In this document: one piece after another, positions 26,891-34,395 of the stretch
Numbering within the stretch: position 1 is the stretch's first letter
Layout of the letters: each line of letters starts with the position of its first letter
Assembly: GCF_947495995.1 (NCBI RefSeq)
Contig: NZ_CANMAX010000003.1
Span: 496,001-560,000, forward strand
Length of the DNA: 64,000 bases
Direction: 5' to 3'
Source of the DNA: an uncultured Tenacibaculum sp.
Lineage (GTDB): Bacteria > Bacteroidota > Bacteroidia > Flavobacteriales > Flavobacteriaceae
Position numbers and translations under genes: made by a program
The notes under the pieces: model-generated
Seen by the model: the letters and a program-made list of their open reading frames with translations, nothing else
Database searches by the model: none
Told to the model about the DNA's origin: nothing

Positions 26891-27358
26891 TTAATCTTTA
26901 CTTTTATAATTTGGAAACTTATTTTTTTGAAAAGAACTTTTAGTAATAAGATCTAAATAATCAGAGGTTATAGGCTTAATGATTTTATTATCAATTACAA
27001 AACCCAACTGAAAATTATGACAAATATTGATGATATTCTCTATGAAAGATGTAGAGTTTGTTCTTAAGTCAAATCGAAATTCAAAAGCAGAAATCAATTT
27101 AGTCTCTTTATCAAAAATTAAAGTTACATCATTGTCTTCATAGTTTTCAGTGTCGCCTTTCCAATATATCCAATCTTCAGAATTAACCCAATCTGCTCTA
27201 GATATAAGCTTATCTAATTCTATAATAATACCTTTAGAATTTAATTCTCTACGTAACCATATTTGTTTTGCAACACTTTTATCTGTTAACATAACATTAT
27301 TATCAGCTTGTAATTGATTTAAAGGAAGTATAATGATATTCTTTTGCCAAAAAGCCAT
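26891..27358 (-). CDS. Hypothetical cytoplasmic protein
   Basis: 155 residues, with no signal peptide. Visible blocks: SVAKQIWLRRELNSKGIIIELD, RADWVNSEDWIYWKGDTENYEDND and DKETKLISAFEFRFDLR. The last reads as a strand of a two-layer fold. The protein ends in a basic FPNYKSKD tail. No family is recognised. Gaps of 20 and 22 bases to its neighbours indicate a shared transcript. Confidence 0.55.
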   Translation of the reverse strand: MAFWQKNIIILPLNQLQADNNVMLTDKSVAKQIWLRRELNSKGIIIELDKLISRADWVNSEDWIYWKGDTENYEDNDVTLIFDKETKLISAFEFRFDLRTNSTSFIENIINICHNFQLGFVIDNKIIKPITSDYLDLITKSSFQKNKFPNYKSKD

Positions 27359-27380
27359 AAGTTATTTTGTCTTTTAATTT

Positions 27381-27974
27381 TTAATGTAATTCAAAGCCTT
27401 CTATAATCAGTTTACTCCATTTTTCTTTCCACTGTTTTTTTGCTAATCGATTTTTATAAGTAGTTAAATTAAATTTAGGTGTAGGTTTAACGATTAAATT
27501 GAATAAATCATTTAAACCATACGGGGCTATATATTCAATTTTATTATTCTTGTTTAATCGCACAGCTATTGCCGTAGCTGTTTCTGGCCAAAAAGATATA
27601 GCTTCTTTACAATTAGCATATTCTTGATGATTATTTCTAACATGCATTCGAGCTTGATTTTTTACAGACCAGTTTAGTTTAGGATAGTTCTTCTTCAGTT
27701 TGTTTTCAATAGCAATATCAAATTCTTTTTTGTTATGTACTGAGTCAAAATAAATAACATCAATATCATTAAGCTTAGTTCTCGTTATTTTATGTTCTTC
27801 ATCCCAAATTTTATTACGAACAAAACCAGCTCCTATCCAACAATCGTTTAGACTTAAATCACGAACAATTTTCAAGATTTCAATCATCCAATTATCGTTT
27901 TCAATACCATTAAGAAAATCAGCTTCTATGTTTCTTTTCAATTTCGTTTTATCTTTCTTTTTAATGTAGTCCAA
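27381..27974 (-). CDS. Nucleotidyltransferase-like protein, DUF925/PF06042 type
   Basis: 197 residues, the typical ~190-200 of this family. The N-terminal GAGFVRNKIWDEEH and KLNDIDVIYFD carry the minimal nucleotidyltransferase pattern (G-[AG] turn, then D-x-D as DID). WSVKNQARMHVRN, then AISFWPETATAIAVRL and a C-terminal APYGLNDLFNLIVKPTPKF follow, which are characteristic of the family. It probably transfers nucleotides to an unknown acceptor. It overlaps the gene downstream of 28579 by 37 bases in a different frame. Within the unknown-gene cluster it is the only enzyme with a clear fold. Confidence 0.85.
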   Translation of the reverse strand: MDYIKKKDKTKLKRNIEADFLNGIENDNWMIEILKIVRDLSLNDCWIGAGFVRNKIWDEEHKITRTKLNDIDVIYFDSVHNKKEFDIAIENKLKKNYPKLNWSVKNQARMHVRNNHQEYANCKEAISFWPETATAIAVRLNKNNKIEYIAPYGLNDLFNLIVKPTPKFNLTTYKNRLAKKQWKEKWSKLIIEGFELH

Positions 27975-28579
27975 AAACTTTCTTTCTTCGTAGGATTATC
28001 TTTAGTTAAATCAAATGTAATTGAGCTTATTTTTCCCTCATCAGTATATGTAATCTCATCTGCATTTTTTGAACCAACATCAAGAAACGTTTGAGTTAAT
28101 ATTTCTGATTGTTCTCTTAAGCCTTTATTAAATGGAGCATCAAAGATTTTGTTTTTTGCGTCTTTAAGAGTAAAATCAAAATCTTGAACTAAAGTGTACA
28201 TTTTCTGAATTGTAGAAATCCCAATATATTTTAAATCTAATATTAATCGATCTATATCAGGTTTTTCTTTACTGTCTTTTACTCGAGATACGAGTTCATT
28301 TTTCAGGTAAGATCTTGCGTTTTCTTCAGCTTTTTGTCTAGCTATCTCACCATTAATAAAAATGTTATTGTAGTCATTTGAACTACTGATTTGCTTTTCG
28401 TTATCATGTAAATCATAAACGCACCACCACCAATGATTGTCATCCATGCATTCAGCACCTAATATTAAGCCACACCATTTAGCAGTACAGTCATCATTAA
28501 AATCTCCTTTCCAAGCTAATTCTTCTTTATAATTTCTTTTCAATCTCTGATTTTTTATATTCTTCAATAATCTCATCAT
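27938..28579 (-). CDS. Hypothetical protein
   Basis: 213 residues. AKWCGLILGAECMDDNHWWWCVYD and the following ISSSNDY are the most conserved-looking part, then an amphipathic helix-rich region (RQKAEENARSYLKNELVSR). It is Trp- and Cys-rich at the N-terminal third. It starts 53 bases inside the upstream gene and ends 37 bases inside the nucleotidyltransferase gene, in different frames, which suggests translational coupling on both sides. The first ATG pair (MMRLLKN) is the only one before residue 45. No family recognised, but the WCG...MDD..WW pattern looks like a specific small family. Confidence 0.6.
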   Translation of the reverse strand: MMRLLKNIKNQRLKRNYKEELAWKGDFNDDCTAKWCGLILGAECMDDNHWWWCVYDLHDNEKQISSSNDYNNIFINGEIARQKAEENARSYLKNELVSRVKDSKEKPDIDRLILDLKYIGISTIQKMYTLVQDFDFTLKDAKNKIFDAPFNKGLREQSEILTQTFLDVGSKNADEITYTDEGKISSITFDLTKDNPTKKESFWTTLKRKIKRN

Positions 28580-29021
28580 TGGAACGATACCAACCTAATC
28601 GGACAGAATCAAATTCATCTTTTCCTTCATGTTTGTATATCCCGATAGTTCTCAACGATTCATTTATCGCATCCTCAACAAGAATAGCACTAGAGGGAAT
28701 TTTTGGATTTTCAATTCCATCAAAAGAAATTAAAGGCCCGAGAATTTTTTTACCATTATACCAAACTTCTGATATCTGAAAACCTGGACCACCATAATAA
28801 TCTGTTTCAATATATGCGCACTTCCCTTTAAAAGAAAGTTCTTTTAAAACTTTACGTGTTTCTTTAGTTAATTCTTGAAAAGGTTCAAGTATTGTGTCTG
28901 AATAATTAGTGCCATATTTGTTTTTAAAGGGAATTAAATAGTAGTTTCCTACTAAGACAACATTAGGAAATTCACCTTCATATTTAAAACTTGTTATAAT
29001 TCCATTAATCGTATGTGCCAT
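28527..29021 (-). CDS. Hypothetical cytoplasmic protein
   Basis: 164 residues. Strand-rich N-terminal half (INGIITSFKYEGEFPNVVLVGNYYLIPF) and a GGPGFQISEVWYNGKKILGP turn; SSAILVEDAINESLRTIGIYKHEGKDEF and a W-Y-R-S-N-D region close it. Some similarity in style to immunity proteins; no identification. It overlaps the next gene by 53 bases. Confidence 0.55.
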   Translation of the reverse strand: MAHTINGIITSFKYEGEFPNVVLVGNYYLIPFKNKYGTNYSDTILEPFQELTKETRKVLKELSFKGKCAYIETDYYGGPGFQISEVWYNGKKILGPLISFDGIENPKIPSSAILVEDAINESLRTIGIYKHEGKDEFDSVRLGWYRSNDEIIEEYKKSEIEKKL

Positions 29022-29052
29022 TTTTGAAACAATTTTGATGAAAGTATAAATT

Positions 29053-29625
29053 TTAAATCTCCTTCCAATTATATACGTTCAAGTTTGAATAATCAATCTT
29101 TAACTGATCTTTTAATTCTTTAGTTTCTGTAATAGGTATAACTTTATCAATATAATTTCCATCACACCAATTTTTAGGATACTTAAGTAGGTGTTTTAAC
29201 CTTAATTTTTCTTCAGTACCATCAAATTTATACCAATCATAAACCAAAGGTATATATTTTAATGGTTGTGTAACCAAGAGTTTTCTTATCATGAATTCTT
29301 CAGAATTTTCAATACCATAACTATCTAATATTTCACCGTTACAAATTCGTATTATTCCTGCAGGTCCACCAATAAATTCAGGACAACTTGCTAGAATCGT
29401 AAAATTAATCTTCGGATAAGTTTTTGAAATTTATTGAATTACCCAATAAGGAGCATATTTTCTTCTTTGGTAATGATAATATAAAGTATTAGTATCTTTT
29501 TCAAAAGAAGAATTCATTTCGTAACTCTTTCCATCTTTTTCATATATAAGTTCTTTTAGCTTTTTAATATCATTTCTATTATCAATATTTTCAGCTATGA
29601 TTGTTATTTCAGTATCCCAACCCAT
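29053..29625 (-). pseudogene. Api92-like ferredoxin-fold protein gene, interrupted by one in-frame stop
   Basis: Two frames that look like separate genes (start 29625 to stop 29431, and 29292 to 29053) lie in the same reading frame. The sequence between them is fully open: after YAPYWVIQ and a TAA at 29431-29433, the frame goes on ISKTYPKINFTILASCPE, then FIGGPAGIIRICNGEILDSYG and joins MIRKLL. As one protein it would have 190 codons. MGWDTEITIIAENID at the start, YYHYQRRKYAP in the middle and the PEFIGGPAG block suggest an Api92-like ferredoxin-fold domain family, a tentative call. A CAA or GAA codon has probably become TAA; readthrough or sequence error are alternatives. Confidence 0.8.
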
Positions 29626-29641
29626 TACAATTGTATTTTAT

Positions 29642-30802
29642 TTAACTATCTATGAAGCTTACGATTTCTCTGGTTTTAATGTGTTGCCAACCGCTAAAAG
29701 TTTGACGATAATTAATCCATGGAAGATAGATTTGAGATCCTTGTAAATCTCCATAAAAATTATCTAGTATATGAGTTATTGATATCATACCCATATTTAA
29801 ATCTTGAAATTTAGAATATAAAATCTCTCCAAGATGTCTTTCTTTCTTATGATCAATTTCATTGTACGAATCAACTATTTTGACTTCGTTATTTTCGAAT
29901 GCTTTTTTAGCTTCAATTACAAAGAGATTAGTGTGTAAGTATGTTTTTCCGTTTTTAATACCAATATACTTTACAACACTTTTTAGTCCGCTACAAATTC
30001 TTCTAACTCTACCTAATGTAATACAATTGTATCTAGGGCTGATTTCATCATTAACACAAGAGATTTTTACAAATTCAAAATCGTTTTCAGAAGCCTCATA
30101 AATATCCCAAATTGGGTCTCTTACTTTAATGTTAAAGTGAACTGTTCTTTTGTAATCTTCTTTAATTAAATGATTCAATTGTAATATTGTTCCAACTTCA
30201 ATTTTATTATCGTTGATAATTGTTGTTTGGTCTTTCTCTAAAATATATTCTTCAAAGTTTTGATCTACTTTGTTCTTATTCGTTTTATGAATAAAGGTAA
30301 ATCCAGTTTTTGTAATTGCATGTTCACAATCTTTTAAAGTGAAACTTTTACAAAATTGTTGAAATAACAAAGAAAAAGCAGTGTTCCAATCTTGATTTGT
30401 TCTAAAAGCATATGTATCAATTTGAGCATGCCAATAGAGATGTCGAATATTAAAATTATGGTATAAGAATGTTGCAAAGAGAGAAGTTATGTATACATAA
30501 TTTTGATCTCGTCTTTTTTTAGAGTTGAAGTTTGGAGATAAAGCTATATCAAATCCATTTATAAAGGCAACTATTGTTGCTTGGTTTTTAGGAATAGCTG
30601 TATTCCAATTATTCTGAATATGTTCAAAAAGTGTAATAATATTACTTTTCTGAACTCTTTTTAAAACGTTATTTTCCTTTTCTTGAAAAGCAATTTCTGC
30701 TCCTGTTACAAAAGCCTTTTTAGTGTTTTCGTTTTTTGGAATAATATTGTTCCAAAGCATTTCAATTCTAAAATTGATTTCATCTAATTTTTCTTTTTGC
30801 AT
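29642..30802 (-). CDS. Hypothetical protein with an N-terminal tandem motif
   Basis: 386 residues, cytoplasmic. Two copies of a ~25-residue motif open the protein: NNIIPKNENTKKAFVTGAEIAF and, after a short linker, NTAIPKNQATIVAFINGFDIAL (W/N-N-x-x-I-P-K-N-x-x-T-x-x-A-F-x-x-G-x-[ED]-I-A). The C-terminal part holds RVRRICSGLKSVVKYIGIKNGK and LPWINYRQTFSGW. Not recognised. The size is unusual for this cluster. Gaps of 16 and 12 bases fit an operon. Confidence 0.6.
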   Translation of the reverse strand: MQKEKLDEINFRIEMLWNNIIPKNENTKKAFVTGAEIAFQEKENNVLKRVQKSNIITLFEHIQNNWNTAIPKNQATIVAFINGFDIALSPNFNSKKRRDQNYVYITSLFATFLYHNFNIRHLYWHAQIDTYAFRTNQDWNTAFSLLFQQFCKSFTLKDCEHAITKTGFTFIHKTNKNKVDQNFEEYILEKDQTTIINDNKIEVGTILQLNHLIKEDYKRTVHFNIKVRDPIWDIYEASENDFEFVKISCVNDEISPRYNCITLGRVRRICSGLKSVVKYIGIKNGKTYLHTNLFVIEAKKAFENNEVKIVDSYNEIDHKKERHLGEILYSKFQDLNMGMISITHILDNFYGDLQGSQIYLPWINYRQTFSGWQHIKTREIVSFIDS

Positions 30803-30814
30803 TTAAATCTAGAG

Positions 30815-31249
30815 TTATTCTTCCTTCCAATAATTATTAATAATATCAAATAATTCTTTTCTAGTAATATCTTCTTTAATCGGACTAAGATTCCAGCTTT
30901 TAAGTGCTTCGAAAAGCATTCTATATTCAGTTACAAATTCATTAAACTCAGCATCTGATAAGTTTTCAAAATCCGCTAACTCATCCGGTAAAGCTCTATT
31001 TTCAATTTTTGATAAATAACTTTCAGGACTTTTATCACTATTACTCCACCAATCATCTCCAAAATCTTCCCAAATTCCAATTAAACCTAAAACTACTAAA
31101 GGTGAACTTCCTACAAATCTATGAGTTTTATTTATAGCCCAATATTCTCCAAAAAAATCATCTCGCTTATCTGGAACTAAAAATATTTTATATCCTTTTT
31201 TTACAATTACAGCTAAAGCATAATTGTAAGTGTTTCCAGCTTCAGCCAT
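30815..31249 (-). CDS. Hypothetical cytoplasmic protein
   Basis: About 144 residues from MAEAGNTYNYALAVI; an upstream ATG (31264) adds MENFI. Acidic, Trp-rich centre (GIWEDFGDDWWSNSD) and a helical C terminus (RALPDELADFENLSDAEFNEF). Pattern LVVLGLIGIWEDFGDDWW is distinctive but not assigned. Twelve-base gaps to both neighbours. Confidence 0.55.
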   Translation of the reverse strand: MAEAGNTYNYALAVIVKKGYKIFLVPDKRDDFFGEYWAINKTHRFVGSSPLVVLGLIGIWEDFGDDWWSNSDKSPESYLSKIENRALPDELADFENLSDAEFNEFVTEYRMLFEALKSWNLSPIKEDITRKELFDIINNYWKEE

Positions 31250-31276
31250 TATAAAATTTTCCATAGCTTGTTTATT

Positions 31277-32062
31277 TTACAGAGAAACCATTGTTTTTTC
31301 TTTTCTATACCAGTCAAGAAATTTAATATACTCTGAATCGATACATGCAGACCAAGAATATCCATGCAGTTCTTTCCATTTTTTAGTTTCCATATTCCAA
31401 GTAAATTTATGAATCACTTGATTGTTATTTGTTAATTCAATACTGTTGATATTGTGGTTTTTATGTCTTTCGATTTCTTGAAAAACGTCTCTCAACAAGT
31501 TTGTTTTTTCTGAAGTATTTAAAATTAGTCCATCTTCAAAAAGCAATCCATTCAAATTAGTGTTTTCATTGGCTTTTAAATTATCAATTGAATTCCAACG
31601 ATCATTTGAAGCTTGATAAAAAAGTTTTTTATTACAGATATAATGATCACTAGTCACACTAGTTATGGTAATTTCTAAACACTTTATGAGTTTATGAATA
31701 AAATCTTTATTGAATCCGATGAATTTTATTTGATCTGTTTGATAATAACACACAGAAGCATAATTAAAAGTACCATCTTCTTTACTCTTATAAAATTTAG
31801 ATCGACAAGAAATAGTATCCGTAGAAAAGTCTTCATCGGAATTGATTTCCCAATAATGAAATTTTTCTAATACACGATCATTTAAAAAGAAATCAACAGG
31901 TTTTTTAGAGGTATATAAAAGGTCTAAACAATTGTAATCATTGTGCCAAAAATAATAGCAAAATGAAACAGAATTTATTTTCTTTAAAATAGAATTTATT
32001 TCTTCTTGATCGATTTGAAAATTCACAGGGAATAATCGTATATGTCTAGAAATATAATTCAT
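31277..32062 (-). CDS. Hypothetical cytoplasmic protein, first gene of the unknown cluster
   Basis: 261 residues without signal peptide. An aromatic-rich N-terminal third (SFCYYFWHNDYNCLDLLYTSKKP) and a C-terminal WNMETKKWKELHGYSWSACID are its clearest features. Two Cys are near the N terminus, one near the C terminus. It has the first start of the co-directional 24.7-32.1 kb set, with 108 bases of upstream spacer that should hold the promoter. No family recognised. Confidence 0.55.
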   Translation of the reverse strand: MNYISRHIRLFPVNFQIDQEEINSILKKINSVSFCYYFWHNDYNCLDLLYTSKKPVDFFLNDRVLEKFHYWEINSDEDFSTDTISCRSKFYKSKEDGTFNYASVCYYQTDQIKFIGFNKDFIHKLIKCLEITITSVTSDHYICNKKLFYQASNDRWNSIDNLKANENTNLNGLLFEDGLILNTSEKTNLLRDVFQEIERHKNHNINSIELTNNNQVIHKFTWNMETKKWKELHGYSWSACIDSEYIKFLDWYRKEKTMVSL

Positions 32063-32170
32063 GTTTCTGTATTAATTTGGCCAAATTACTATTCAATCAG
32101 GTTTAGATTCCACAATAATAATACTTTTTGATACAGTACATTTAATTTAAGTATACTAAGATGGAACTAA

Positions 32171-32479
32171 CTATTCTATGTGTCTTAGAAATTCGCGAGG
32201 TACTTCTAACAATTCTTGATAGCACCAACTATTCGGACAATCATTATTTAATTCTGAAGGTTCTGCAATTCTTATTGTAATTGTATTCTGGTTTTGATCG
32301 ATTCCAGAAAATGTCTCACCGACTTCAAAAGTTCTTTCCGTAGTTCCAATAATACCACCTACAGTAATATTAGTTGTATATGGAGTTACGAATTCATATT
32401 CATTATTTAAAGTTTCGTCATCAGAATTACAAGCGATTGTCACTAAACCTAAAATAAAAAGAAGAATTATTTTTTTCAT
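32171..32479 (-). CDS. Small hypothetical lipoprotein
   Basis: 103 residues from the start chosen at MKKIILLFILGLVTIAC (ATG 32479; an ATG at 32494 adds MKNRC and spoils nothing). The lipobox LVTIAC gives Cys17, followed by NSDDE acidic linker typical of Bacteroidota lipoproteins exported to the outer surface. The mature part (ITVGGIIGTTERTFEVGETFSG) is beta-rich with two Cys near the end (CPNSWCYQELL), possibly a disulfide. Function unknown. Confidence 0.7.
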   Translation of the reverse strand: MKKIILLFILGLVTIACNSDDETLNNEYEFVTPYTTNITVGGIIGTTERTFEVGETFSGIDQNQNTITIRIAEPSELNNDCPNSWCYQELLEVPREFLRHIE

Positions 32480-32571
32480 ACATCTGTTTTTCAATAAGAT
32501 GCTAAAACTTAGGATTAGTTGCGTGGAAACGAAATAAATCTTAAAAATGAATTTAAAACCAATGAACTCTT

Positions 32572-33003
32572 TTATAATTTTTTAGAAAAGTAAATTCGTC
32601 TTTTCCCTGCAGGGAAATTTTTTAACTCTCCAAAAGGTTCATAACCATTCTTTAAGTAAAAATCTTCAGCTTGAAAATCGAATGTATCTAGCATAGCAAT
32701 TGTTGCACCTTTTTCTTTAGCTACTTTTTCAATATGATTTAAAATCTTTGTTCCTAACCCTTGTTTTCTATAGGATTCTTTTACCCATAAAATTTTAATT
32801 TCAAGACCATTCCAGTATCCAATACCACCTAAAACACCACCGATTTCAATTCCGTTTTTGTCTTTTGCAACAAACTCTAAGGGAGTCCAAACATCAGCAA
32901 GTGGAGGAACTTTACTTAAATTATATTCGTTTATTCCGTCAACAATTTTCTTAATGTTTTCCTTTTCACATATTGTAATAGTATAGTCAGTAGTCTTTTC
33001 CAT
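32572..33003 (-). CDS. GNAT family N-acetyltransferase
   Basis: 143 residues, a single complete GNAT domain: GGVLGGIGYWNGLEIKILWVKESYRKQGLGTKILNHIEKV contains motif A (YRKQGLGTK, the Q-x-x-G-x-G/A signature), then ATIAMLDTFDFQAEDFYLKNGYEPFGEL is the C-terminal strand/helix. This sub-type (LxxF-x-A-x-x-F-Y-x-x-x-G-Y-x-x-F-G) is very common in bacteria; the substrate is unknown. It is the downstream neighbour of the NTF2-like lipoprotein and may belong to the same MarR-controlled area, although a terminator lies between them. Confidence 0.92.
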   Translation of the reverse strand: MEKTTDYTITICEKENIKKIVDGINEYNLSKVPPLADVWTPLEFVAKDKNGIEIGGVLGGIGYWNGLEIKILWVKESYRKQGLGTKILNHIEKVAKEKGATIAMLDTFDFQAEDFYLKNGYEPFGELKNFPAGKRRIYFSKKL

Positions 33004-33040
33004 GAAATAACTTGCCTCTTGAAATCGCTAGCAATGTAGA

Positions 33041-33081
33041 AAATAAAACATAGAGCGATAAAAAAACTCTATGTTTTATTT
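33041..33081. terminator. Rho-independent terminator
   Basis: Perfect 15-bp inverted repeat AAATAAAACATAGAG (33041-33055) / CTCTATGTTTTATTT (33067-33081). T-rich flanks on both strands (plus strand continues TTTTT). Lies 11 bases after the stop of the NTF2-like gene. Confidence 0.85.
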
Positions 33082-33092
33082 TTTTGTGTTTT

Positions 33093-33524
33093 CTATGGAA
33101 TTAGCATTACATAATCTTGAATTATCAACCACTTGTTTTTAATTTTTACTAGTGAGTAAAAATTCTTTAAAGTTGGTTTACCTGGGCTAGTTAAAGTTAC
33201 TTTTACAGTAGCCATATTTTTTTCTATGAACTGAAAATTTTCAAAACTTGCCTTTCTTTTATAACCACCAAATTTTTTAGATTCAATAAATGATACATAA
33301 GTAGCTTTATCTAAAATAGATACAGCATTTTTCTTATCATCGTACAAAGCGACTCTAAAATTTGGGTGCAATTGTGGATTCAATTGAATTACATTGTTTG
33401 TGTCACCAGCATTTATGTAAGATGTTAAAGTAGATTTTACTCCTTTCTTATCATTTTTCTGAGCATTTGTTGTACACGATAAAAGAGTTAAAGTAGTTAA
33501 GAAGATTAAAATTTTTGTTTTCAT
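33093..33524 (-). CDS. NTF2/SnoaL-like (DUF4440/lumazine-binding type) exported protein
   Basis: 143 residues. Signal peptide with a lipoprotein-like LTLLSCTTNAQK (Cys17). The mature domain follows the NTF2-like plan: VKSTLTSYINAGDTNNVIQLNPQLHPNFRVAL helix pair and acid turn, then IESKKFGGYKRKASFENFQFIEKNM and strands ATVKVTLTSPGKPTLKNFYSLVKIKNKWLIIQDYV. Ligand unknown. A MarR-type 18-bp site (33551-33568) sits right upstream, repeated before the marR gene, so it is a likely target of that regulator. Confidence 0.85.
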   Translation of the reverse strand: MKTKILIFLTTLTLLSCTTNAQKNDKKGVKSTLTSYINAGDTNNVIQLNPQLHPNFRVALYDDKKNAVSILDKATYVSFIESKKFGGYKRKASFENFQFIEKNMATVKVTLTSPGKPTLKNFYSLVKIKNKWLIIQDYVMLIP

Positions 33525-33550
33525 GATATTTAATTTTAAAGTTATTATTT

Positions 33551-33568
33551 TAGTTAGCTAGACAACTA
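33551..33568. promoter_or_regulatory. Probable MarR operator upstream of the NTF2-like gene
   Basis: TAGTTAGCTAGACAACTA, 27 bases before the start codon. It matches the site at 34026-34043 in 16 of 18 positions and has TAGTT/AACTA symmetric ends, as for MarR-family operators. Confidence 0.65.
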
Positions 33569-33580
33569 TTTAATTAAAAA

Positions 33581-34006
33581 TTAGTTCTCTAATTTTTTTC
33601 TTATTTTTTCTAAAATGATTTTTACACTTTCTTTTTCACTTTCAGAAAGTTCACTTAGACCAGAAAAACGAATGTTTTCTATAATAGGGTAGAGACTACT
33701 GATAAGTTCTTTTCCCTTTTTAGAAATTGATAATTCAGTTTTTCTTGAATCTTTAGCAGAAGTGTTTTTTACGATTAATTCTTTCTTTTCTAAATGACGA
33801 ACCATTCTCGAAATTGTGGGCTTGTCTCGTACAAGCTTTTCTCCAATAACAATTTGACTAACAGATTCGTTTTCATGAATTACATTTAAAACTAACCATT
33901 GTTCTATGGTAATATCAATACCATGAGCTTTAAGTACATTTTGCCCGTATTGTCTTATTTTTCTGGCTGTAAGTTCTATCTGAAAGTAAGTGTTATCATT
34001 AATCAT
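33581..34006 (-). CDS. MarR family transcriptional regulator
   Basis: 141 residues. Winged HTH of MarR type: IEQWLVLNVIHENESVSQIVIGEKLVRDKPTISRMVRHLEKKELIVKN, with the wing SAKDSRKTELSISKKGKE and C-terminal dimer helix. The recognition helix is DKPTISRMVRHLE. The ligand is unknown; there is no conserved Cys to suggest peroxide sensing (OhrR). Two near-identical 18-bp sites lie before its own start and before the downstream NTF2-like gene, implying autoregulation and control of that gene. Confidence 0.93.
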   Translation of the reverse strand: MINDNTYFQIELTARKIRQYGQNVLKAHGIDITIEQWLVLNVIHENESVSQIVIGEKLVRDKPTISRMVRHLEKKELIVKNTSAKDSRKTELSISKKGKELISSLYPIIENIRFSGLSELSESEKESVKIILEKIRKKLEN

Positions 34007-34010
34007 GTTA

Positions 34011-34018
34011 CAAATATA
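34011..34018 (-). promoter_or_regulatory. -7 type box at the marR start
   Basis: Minus-strand TATATTTG fits TAnnTTTG and lies only 4 bases before the marR ATG, so the transcript would be leaderless or start further in. The operator at 34026-34043 would cover the region just upstream of this box. Confidence 0.4.
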
Positions 34019-34025
34019 TTAAAAA

Positions 34026-34043
34026 TAGTTAGCTGAACAACTA
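34026..34043. promoter_or_regulatory. Probable MarR operator upstream of marR
   Basis: TAGTTAGCTGAACAACTA with inverted ends TAGTT...AACTA. It is the near copy of 33551-33568. Position just upstream of the marR promoter box fits autorepression. Confidence 0.7.
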
Positions 34044-34147
34044 ATTGTGGTTTGCTGAATAATTTTTATAACTATTTTAAGAAATAGATTTCTTCGGTAA
34101 ACTGAATTTAATTCATACATTTAGACCTTAACTTTAAAAAATATATC

Positions 34148-34348
34148 ATGAAATTTCCAGGAAAAGTATTAGGAAAACAAGAATTGCTAAGTATCCACGG
34201 TGGAGGTCCAAGTTTAAGAAAATGTCAGAGATTAATAAGAAGATCAGATAGACATAGATCAAGAGGAGACAAAGAAGGAGCACAGCGATTAATTAAAAAG
34301 TTCGAAGATATAGGATGTGCTAGTACTACATTTACAACATCTAATTAA
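34148..34348 (+). CDS. Cationic double-glycine peptide (bacteriocin-like precursor)
   Basis: 66 residues on the opposite strand from all genes within about 50 kb. Leader MKFPGKVLGKQELLSIHGG (19 residues) fits the double-glycine type with the L-x-K-x-E-L-L-x-I-x-G-G pattern of Bacteroidota natural-product precursors. The predicted core from residue 20 has 12 Arg/Lys against 5 Asp/Glu, two cysteines (26 and 57) and a Ser/Thr-rich end (CASTTFTTSN). This suggests a membrane-active or otherwise secreted peptide with one disulfide, or a modified one. It is followed by a strong terminator (34371-34390). No exporter or immunity gene is recognisable next to it. A near match to the -7 box (TACATTTA, 34116-34123) lies 25 bases before the ATG. 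Confidence 0.8.
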   Translation: MKFPGKVLGKQELLSIHGGGPSLRKCQRLIRRSDRHRSRGDKEGAQRLIKKFEDIGCASTTFTTSN

Positions 34349-34370
34349 ATTCCTTTACTAAAAAAATAAA

Positions 34371-34395
34371 AGCCAAGATTAATCTTGGCTTTTTT
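34371..34395. terminator. Shared bidirectional terminator
   Basis: Hairpin AGCCAAG...CTTGGCT (34371-34390) with T5 after it on the plus strand and A-rich before it. It ends the double-glycine peptide gene, and it overlaps the last codons and stop of the convergent gene at 34379, so the convergent genes share it. Confidence 0.85.
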
